From positions 1-37,768 of the forward strand of contig DVLC01000033.1 in assembly GCA_018715685.1 (NCBI GenBank): a DNA stretch of 37,768 nucleotides. Reading direction: 5' to 3'. Numbering within the stretch: position 1 is the first letter of the stretch; every line of letters starts with the position of its first letter. Made by a program: the position numbers and the translations under genes. Shown in pieces: positions 32,672 to 37,768 of this stretch. The notes below the pieces were generated by a model. The model made no database searches. It worked only from the letters and a program-made list of their open reading frames with translations, and had not been told where the DNA came from. Source of the stretch: Candidatus Cryptobacteroides merdipullorum (lineage in GTDB: Bacteria > Bacteroidota > Bacteroidia > Bacteroidales > UBA932).

Positions 32672-35485
32672 ATGAACAGATTCATTTCAATCCTATTCTG
32701 CGCGGTTTCCGCTTTCGTGTACGGTTTGACGCCGGTATCGGCCGGTGAGACGGACGGAGCGATTTCGGGAAGGGTCGTCTCGGCGGAAGACGGGCGGCCG
32801 ATAGAATTCGCGGTCATAAGTCTGCTTCCGTCCAAAATATATACGACGACTGATGTCGACGGCAACTACCGCATTGAAAACATTTCGATTGGCGAGGTGA
32901 CGGTCGAGGCGTCGTTCTTCGGCATGAGTACGGAATCGAAGAAGCTTGTTATTACGGGCGGAAAGGATTATGTGCTCGATTTCACTCTGTCCGAAATCAG
33001 TTTCCGCATGCAGGAGGTCACGGTGACGGCTACCCGCGACGAAGCGGGCAAGGCTACGGCCTCGATGATCTCGCGTCAGGCCATGGATCATCTTCAGGCT
33101 TCTTCCCTGAATGACGTGATGTCTCTGCTGCCCGGCGTCGCGATTTCAAATTCAAGCATCAGCGGGGTTCAGAACCTGACCCTCAGGGGGCCTGGATACG
33201 GTGACGCCTCGATGAACAGTCTTGGGACGGCTGTCATCGTGGACGGAGCCCCTCTGTCCAACAACGCCAATCTTCAAGTGCTTTCGCCGGCGCTCAATTC
33301 CGGCAATCTCTCGACTTCAAACAATATGACGGGAGGAGGAGCTTCACCGGCGGCCGGAGTCGACATACGCAACATCTCCACAGACAATATCGAATCGGTC
33401 GAGGTCATACGCGGAATAGCGTCCGTGCAGTACGGAGACATGACTTCGGGAGCGGTGATAGTGAAGTCCCGCGCAGGCGCTTCGCCCTATATCGTCAGGG
33501 TGCGTACGAATCCCAGCATCTGGCAGCTTTCGGCCAGCAAGGGGTTCCAGACGCAGAAGGCCGGAAGCTTCAATTTCAGCGTTGACTACGCATACAGTAC
33601 GGAAAAGCTCACCGCAGCATACGAATCGTACCGCAGATTGAACGGCAAGCTCCTGTGGAGCAAGAATTTCGGCCCGCTCAACACAAATACCTCCATTGAT
33701 TTCAACTACAGCAACGACTTCCAGGGCGACAATCCCGACATGGAGGAGAGGAATGTCATGACCGGGGCCTCCGGCATCGGAGCAAGGTTCTCGACCAACG
33801 GACATCTGAACTTTCAGAATGCCGGATGGCTCAAGTCGCTGGACTACAATATAGCTGGCAGCTATACCGACAAGCATTCCTTCCGGGAGCAGGAGGAGGC
33901 GAACTCCATGCAGCTCTACACCACGGCTCTCGGAAATTCCATAGTCAGCAACATTCCCGGAGCTGTCATCAGAGACGAGTACGGAGAGACCATAACCTCC
34001 TTTGCTCCCGGAGACGAGCATGCGTCCGCCACGGTGACGCCTTCCAATTATGTGGCACGATACGACATATACGGCAAGGAGATCAATGCCTACGGTAAAC
34101 TGGTGGCCAATTTCTATGCGCGTATCGGAGAACATGCGGACAACGGCATAGTCGCGGGGGCCGACTTCAGAACCGATGGCAATCTCGGAGACGGACTGGT
34201 GAATACGGGAGGAGAGTATCCTCTGGAGCCACGGGTGAGGCACAGGAGATACGGCGACATACCCTTTGTCAGCCAGCTTGGCATATTCGCCGAAGACAAT
34301 CTGGTATGGAAGATTGCCGGAAGAAAGCTCGACATAGTCGCAGGAGCCCGTTTCGACATGATAAACGGGAAGACGGTGTGGGAACCGCGGACGAACCTGT
34401 CGTTCGAGGTCATTCCGCAGGTGTTCAGCATACGCGGCGGATGGGGAATCAGCGCCAAGGCCCCCACTGCTATCTATCTGTATCCTGACAAATATTACTA
34501 TGACGCCGTTCTCTACAGCAACATGCTCTCGGGCCTGGAGTCTTCGGAGGAACTTGTGATAGGGCGGACCTTCGTGTTCGACACCGAGAATCCGGATCTT
34601 GAAATCGCAACCAACCGCAAGGCGGAGATAGGATTCGACCTGAAGCTGGCCGGAAGGTACAGGCTTTCGGTGACCGCATACGACGAGTTCATGGACAACG
34701 GCTATCTTTTCGGAAAGGATTTGAGCTGCTGGCGGCTGATCTCGTTCACCCAGTACGTCCAGGCCTCCAAGGAGGACGGAGAACGTCCGGTCCTGACTCC
34801 CGGAAGAACCTACAACACATTCGCAAGCTGGTACAAGCCGTTGAACAACGATGTGAACCATAGCCGCGGAGTCGAATTCGAGCTTGACCTCGGGCGTTTC
34901 GACGCCATCAGGACATCGTTCTATATGAACGGCGCATTCGCGGAAAGCAGTTCGTACAACAAGGGCAACACTTTTTCCGCAAGGGCGAGTTCGGAGTCCA
35001 CTCTCGAATATAACATAGGAATCTATGAACCTGCTGTCGCAACCGACCGCTGGCAGAACCTCCTCACCACTTTCAGGGCGGTGCACAACATTCCCGAGCT
35101 CGGTTTCGTGGTCAGTCTCACGGCACAGGTCAACTGGTTCGAACGTTGGTGGACTGAATATGGTGATGACGAGATGTTCGTGTCCTATATCTCGTGGAAA
35201 GACGGAAAGGTGTATGACTTCGACCCTGCTATGAAGGATGACCCGGAGTTCTCGTATATGTTCACCACACGTTCCGCATACAGGAAAGAAGTCGAGATGA
35301 CCCGGCCCTACCTGCTCCTGAACCTGAACATCTCCAAGGAGATAGGAGACTGGCTTACGGCGTCTTTCTATGTCAATAACCTGCTGAACAACAGGCCTCT
35401 CTATGAATCCAGGAGGAACCCCGGCACCTTCGACGAGCTCGGAATCCCCATCTTCTTCGGTTTTGAAATGAAAATAACGATATAA
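32672..35485 (+). CDS. TonB-dependent outer-membrane receptor with carboxypeptidase-regulatory-like domain
   Basis: The 937-residue protein has a signal peptide (MNRFISILFCAVSAFVYGL, cleaved near VSA). A CarboxypepD_reg-like domain covers about 30-110 (ISGRVVSAEDGRPIEFAVIS, TDVDGNYRIENI). A plug domain follows (EVTVTATRD; LNDVMSLLPGVAI; VEVIRGIASVQYGDMTSGAV), then a C-terminal beta-barrel with a final strand ending FGFEMKITI. It imports a ligand across the outer membrane using TonB energy. It is shorter than typical SusC proteins and no SusD gene follows. The neighbours are a DUF4876-like lipoprotein and a DUF6850-like barrel, a trio I associate with non-polysaccharide substrates. The ligand is unknown. 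Confidence 0.9.
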   Translation: MNRFISILFCAVSAFVYGLTPVSAGETDGAISGRVVSAEDGRPIEFAVISLLPSKIYTTTDVDGNYRIENISIGEVTVEASFFGMSTESKKLVITGGKDYVLDFTLSEISFRMQEVTVTATRDEAGKATASMISRQAMDHLQASSLNDVMSLLPGVAISNSSISGVQNLTLRGPGYGDASMNSLGTAVIVDGAPLSNNANLQVLSPALNSGNLSTSNNMTGGGASPAAGVDIRNISTDNIESVEVIRGIASVQYGDMTSGAVIVKSRAGASPYIVRVRTNPSIWQLSASKGFQTQKAGSFNFSVDYAYSTEKLTAAYESYRRLNGKLLWSKNFGPLNTNTSIDFNYSNDFQGDNPDMEERNVMTGASGIGARFSTNGHLNFQNAGWLKSLDYNIAGSYTDKHSFREQEEANSMQLYTTALGNSIVSNIPGAVIRDEYGETITSFAPGDEHASATVTPSNYVARYDIYGKEINAYGKLVANFYARIGEHADNGIVAGADFRTDGNLGDGLVNTGGEYPLEPRVRHRRYGDIPFVSQLGIFAEDNLVWKIAGRKLDIVAGARFDMINGKTVWEPRTNLSFEVIPQVFSIRGGWGISAKAPTAIYLYPDKYYYDAVLYSNMLSGLESSEELVIGRTFVFDTENPDLEIATNRKAEIGFDLKLAGRYRLSVTAYDEFMDNGYLFGKDLSCWRLISFTQYVQASKEDGERPVLTPGRTYNTFASWYKPLNNDVNHSRGVEFELDLGRFDAIRTSFYMNGAFAESSSYNKGNTFSARASSESTLEYNIGIYEPAVATDRWQNLLTTFRAVHNIPELGFVVSLTAQVNWFERWWTEYGDDEMFVSYISWKDGKVYDFDPAMKDDPEFSYMFTTRSAYRKEVEMTRPYLLLNLNISKEIGDWLTASFYVNNLLNNRPLYESRRNPGTFDELGIPIFFGFEMKITI

Positions 35486-35498
35486 TAACCCCGTTTTT

Positions 35499-36701
35499 AT
35501 GAAAAAGACAATATTGCTTTCTGTCGCGGCGCTTGGAATGGCCGCTCTGGCGGTCTCCTGCCAGAAAGAAGAGGTGGTGCCTGTCGCCGTCTCCGTAGTC
35601 GTGGATGAATCCGCTCTCGTGGATGTCCCTTCCCCCGAATCATATACCGTGAGCCTCACGAATCTCTCCACCGCGGAGGTCATGACCGCGGAAACCGAAA
35701 ACTCCACGGCAAGCTTCATGTCCGTGGTCCCCGGTCTTTATGGAGTGAGCGTCCTGGCGACGGCTTCCGATGGCGGCAAGTCGTACAATTATTCCGGCTC
35801 GGTCTCTTCCGTGGAGATATCGGCCGAGGGTCAGACAATCAAGGTCCCAGTGACCGTGGCTGAATCTTCGGCACTGGTGCTCAAGGAAATCTACTACGCC
35901 TGCTCCGGAGACTATTACATCCGCGAACAGTTCTACGAGGTCTACAACAACTCCGACGCCACGGTCTATCTTGACGGCCTGTGCATCGCCGAAGTCGATT
36001 ACTACAACCAGGTCGACAAGGCTCCCTATAACTTCCAGATAGAGAATCCGCAGAACTATGTATTCGCCGGAGATGTATGGCAGATTCCCGGCGACGGCAC
36101 GAGCTATCCCCTGCAGCCCGGCGAGAGTGCGGTGATAGCCCAGTGGGCGACTGACCACTCCATGGAGTCTCTGAATCCCGGTTCTGCCATCGGCGACCTG
36201 AGCAGCGCGGAATTCGAGGCTCTGACCGGTGAGACCACGGTCGGCACTACCGTGATCACGGACAATGCGGCAATCAACATGGAGCACCCCGTAATGGCCT
36301 ATTCGCTGGCTCAATGGCTCACTTCCACGGGAGGGGCGACCATGGTGATATTCTATCCCGAGCATGAGCTCAACTCGGAAAACATGATTGCGGCCGAGGG
36401 CCTCTACGGAGGAGCGCGCGAGATTCCTGTCGAGTGGATCCTCGACGGAGTGAACGCGGTTCCGGACGAGACCATGATCCAGTATAAGGGCCTGCCTGAC
36501 AACATCGATGCGGGCGCCGTCTGGACCGGCGAGGCCTACTGCGGCAAGAGCATAGCCCGCAAGATTTCCGAAACCCGCGATGACGGAAGGATAGTCTACA
36601 TGGATACGAACAACAGCTCCAATGACTTCGAGGTCATGGACAAGCCGGAGATACGTCGCAACGGCGCCAAGATTCCTTCATGGAACACCTGGGCTGAATA
36701 A
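35499..36701 (+). CDS. DUF4876-like surface lipoprotein
   Basis: The 400-residue protein starts with a lipoprotein signal (MKKTILLSVAALGMAALAVSC). An Ig-like N-terminal part (VSVVVDESALVDVPSPESY through IKVPVTVAESS) follows. A larger domain opens LVLKEIYYACSGDYYIREQF, then YEVYNNSDATVYLDGL, reminiscent of lamin-tail-type beta-sandwiches. The overall pattern and its position after a TonB receptor match DUF4876 proteins, which usually accompany a DUF6850 barrel. It lies 13 nt after the receptor and its TAA overlaps the next ATG by one base. It is likely the extracellular ligand-capturing partner. Confidence 0.8.
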   Translation: MKKTILLSVAALGMAALAVSCQKEEVVPVAVSVVVDESALVDVPSPESYTVSLTNLSTAEVMTAETENSTASFMSVVPGLYGVSVLATASDGGKSYNYSGSVSSVEISAEGQTIKVPVTVAESSALVLKEIYYACSGDYYIREQFYEVYNNSDATVYLDGLCIAEVDYYNQVDKAPYNFQIENPQNYVFAGDVWQIPGDGTSYPLQPGESAVIAQWATDHSMESLNPGSAIGDLSSAEFEALTGETTVGTTVITDNAAINMEHPVMAYSLAQWLTSTGGATMVIFYPEHELNSENMIAAEGLYGGAREIPVEWILDGVNAVPDETMIQYKGLPDNIDAGAVWTGEAYCGKSIARKISETRDDGRIVYMDTNNSSNDFEVMDKPEIRRNGAKIPSWNTWAE

Positions 36702-37768
36702 TGAAGCGTACTGAAGTGACAAGAACGGCTCTCGCAGGAACTATGCTGCTGTGCCTCTGCCTTGCGGCGGGGGCGCAGGAGCGTGCTGTTCCGGCAACGA
36801 GGGAAACTGCTGTCGGCTCCAGCTTGTGGCTCAGAAGTTCCAACAGCGCCGGTCTCGCCCTGGACTCGCTCGGAGTGATGTCCGATCTGTCGCTCGGCTT
36901 CTCCTTCGAACAGGGAGGACTCAAGTCGGTCTGGGCAGGTGAAAGGGAGACAGATGCGGGAGTAGAGGCGAAAGGCGTGGCAAAGGTTGCGGGAATGACT
37001 TTGTACGGAGATTTCTCTTACGACTATTCCGACATCTCCGGAGCCCGGTACAACGCCTCCGTGTATGAGCCGGCATACGACCAGCCGTATTATGTTGCGG
37101 ACTATTCCGTTTCGGGCTGGAAGAAGCAGGCCTATGACATGGGGTTCCGCGGCGCGACTCCTCTTTTCTGGAGAGACAGGGCGGCATTCGGCTTCGAAGC
37201 CCGCTACAAGGCCATGGTCGGAGCCAAGCAGACCGACCCGAGGACGGAGACCTTCAGATACGACCTGCTTCTCGCCCCGTCCTTCACCTTCAGCTTCGGC
37301 GGCGCCGGAACATTAGGGCTGAAGCTGGAGTACATGCACGGCTTCGAGAGAAGTACGCCGTCGGTCGAGAACGACTGGGAGACGCCGAGGGTCGCGATCA
37401 TGCGCGGCCTTGGCTTCTACACCGCGGGTACTGCCGGCGGGAATCTCGGCTTCGACATATTCTATTACAAGACGAACCGCTTTGGCGGATCATTGCAGTA
37501 CGCCTTCAGTTCGACTTCCGCCGACCTGCTCGTGGATGTGGGATCGTATGTCTCCACGACATTGGTGAGCGAGAATCCCGAATTTCCCAGAATGAGGGGC
37601 CGGACTGAAAAAATCGGTCTGACTCTCGACGCCATGGCGAATCTCGGCAGGCGGAAGAATCATCGCGTCATGCTCCGCGCGGACTGGGGTTCGACTTCCG
37701 GATATGAGTATAATCAGCAGCTCGGCACTTCGCAGGGAGTTTCGCACTGGATTACTATAAACAATCCT
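36701..37768 (+). CDS. DUF6850-like outer-membrane beta-barrel protein, 5' part
   Basis: The frame is open from the ATG at 36701 to the end of the window (356 residues visible), so the 3' end is missing. A signal peptide is present (TALAGTMLLCLCLAAGAQ). The rest shows alternating aromatic/polar strands typical of outer-membrane barrels, such as LYGDFSYDYSD, LLLAPSFTFSFGGAGTLGLK and LGFDIFYYKTNRFGG. The TAATG junction with the DUF4876-like gene shows translational coupling. Family assignment rests on this context and barrel-like sequence. Confidence 0.75.
   Translation, partial: MKRTEVTRTALAGTMLLCLCLAAGAQERAVPATRETAVGSSLWLRSSNSAGLALDSLGVMSDLSLGFSFEQGGLKSVWAGERETDAGVEAKGVAKVAGMTLYGDFSYDYSDISGARYNASVYEPAYDQPYYVADYSVSGWKKQAYDMGFRGATPLFWRDRAAFGFEARYKAMVGAKQTDPRTETFRYDLLLAPSFTFSFGGAGTLGLKLEYMHGFERSTPSVENDWETPRVAIMRGLGFYTAGTAGGNLGFDIFYYKTNRFGGSLQYAFSSTSADLLVDVGSYVSTTLVSENPEFPRMRGRTEKIGLTLDAMANLGRRKNHRVMLRADWGSTSGYEYNQQLGTSQGVSHWITINNP

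Noticed and set aside
33344-35719. Long minus-strand open frame opposite the TonB receptor
   Set aside because: The plus strand has signal peptide, plug and barrel features with promoter; the antisense frame lacks any recognisable domain.

Overview
The window looks like chromosomal DNA of a GC-rich member of the Bacteroidales, plausibly Alistipes/Rikenellaceae-like. The evidence is Bacteroidota-type promoters (TTTG, about 20 nt, TAnnTTTG), lipoproteins with fimbrillin-like and BACON domains, a TonB-dependent receptor with a carboxypeptidase-regulatory N-terminus, DUF4876/DUF6850-type partners, and the tail of an Rpn-family (PD-(D/E)XK) transposase-like gene. The genus is inference; there is no rRNA or tRNA to anchor it.

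Layout: (1) 1-812 holds the end of an Rpn-family gene and a gene-free stretch with nested inverted repeats. (2) 813-5622 is a complete minus-strand transcription unit: promoter, secreted nuclease lipoprotein, a 58-residue protein, a second lipoprotein, and a terminator at 727-760. (3) 5669-8809 is a minus-strand PqqD / ABC exporter / nucleotidyltransferase operon. Its promoter is back-to-back with that of a plus-strand HigB-HigA-like toxin-antitoxin pair (8915-9575). (4) 30692 down to 9580 is a run of 13 tightly packed minus-strand genes about 21 kb long. In transcription order they are: zinc-ribbon protein, membrane Ser/Thr kinase, zinc-ribbon multi-AAA protein, truncated AAA protein, zinc-ribbon-FHA protein, PP2C phosphatase, M48 protease with a TerB-like tail, kinase-AAA fusion, STAND-type NTPase of 1348 residues, GDPD lipoprotein, C-terminally membrane-anchored protein, HprK-like kinase and S26-type peptidase. 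(5) 30857-32509 is glnS on the plus strand. (6) 32672 to the end is a plus-strand TonB receptor, DUF4876-like lipoprotein and DUF6850-like barrel, the last cut by the window edge.

The centrepiece is the operon in (4). Most junctions overlap by 4 nt or are separated by only a few bases, so the products are probably made together. It has a writer (two kinases), an eraser (PP2C), a reader (FHA), remodelling ATPases (AAA modules), a protease (M48) and a large STAND NTPase. That combination reads as a phosphorylation-controlled sensor/effector system of the stress or biological-conflict type. It resembles the Ter-associated kinase/PP2C/TerB systems but has no vWA or TerD protein. I do not recognise it as a named system.

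The last two genes of that run (HprK-like, S26-type) and the PqqD/ABC/nucleotidyltransferase operon contain proteins that also occur together in lasso-peptide-like RiPP loci. No cyclase, B2-type leader peptidase or clear precursor is visible here. The toxin-antitoxin pair lies between the two halves.
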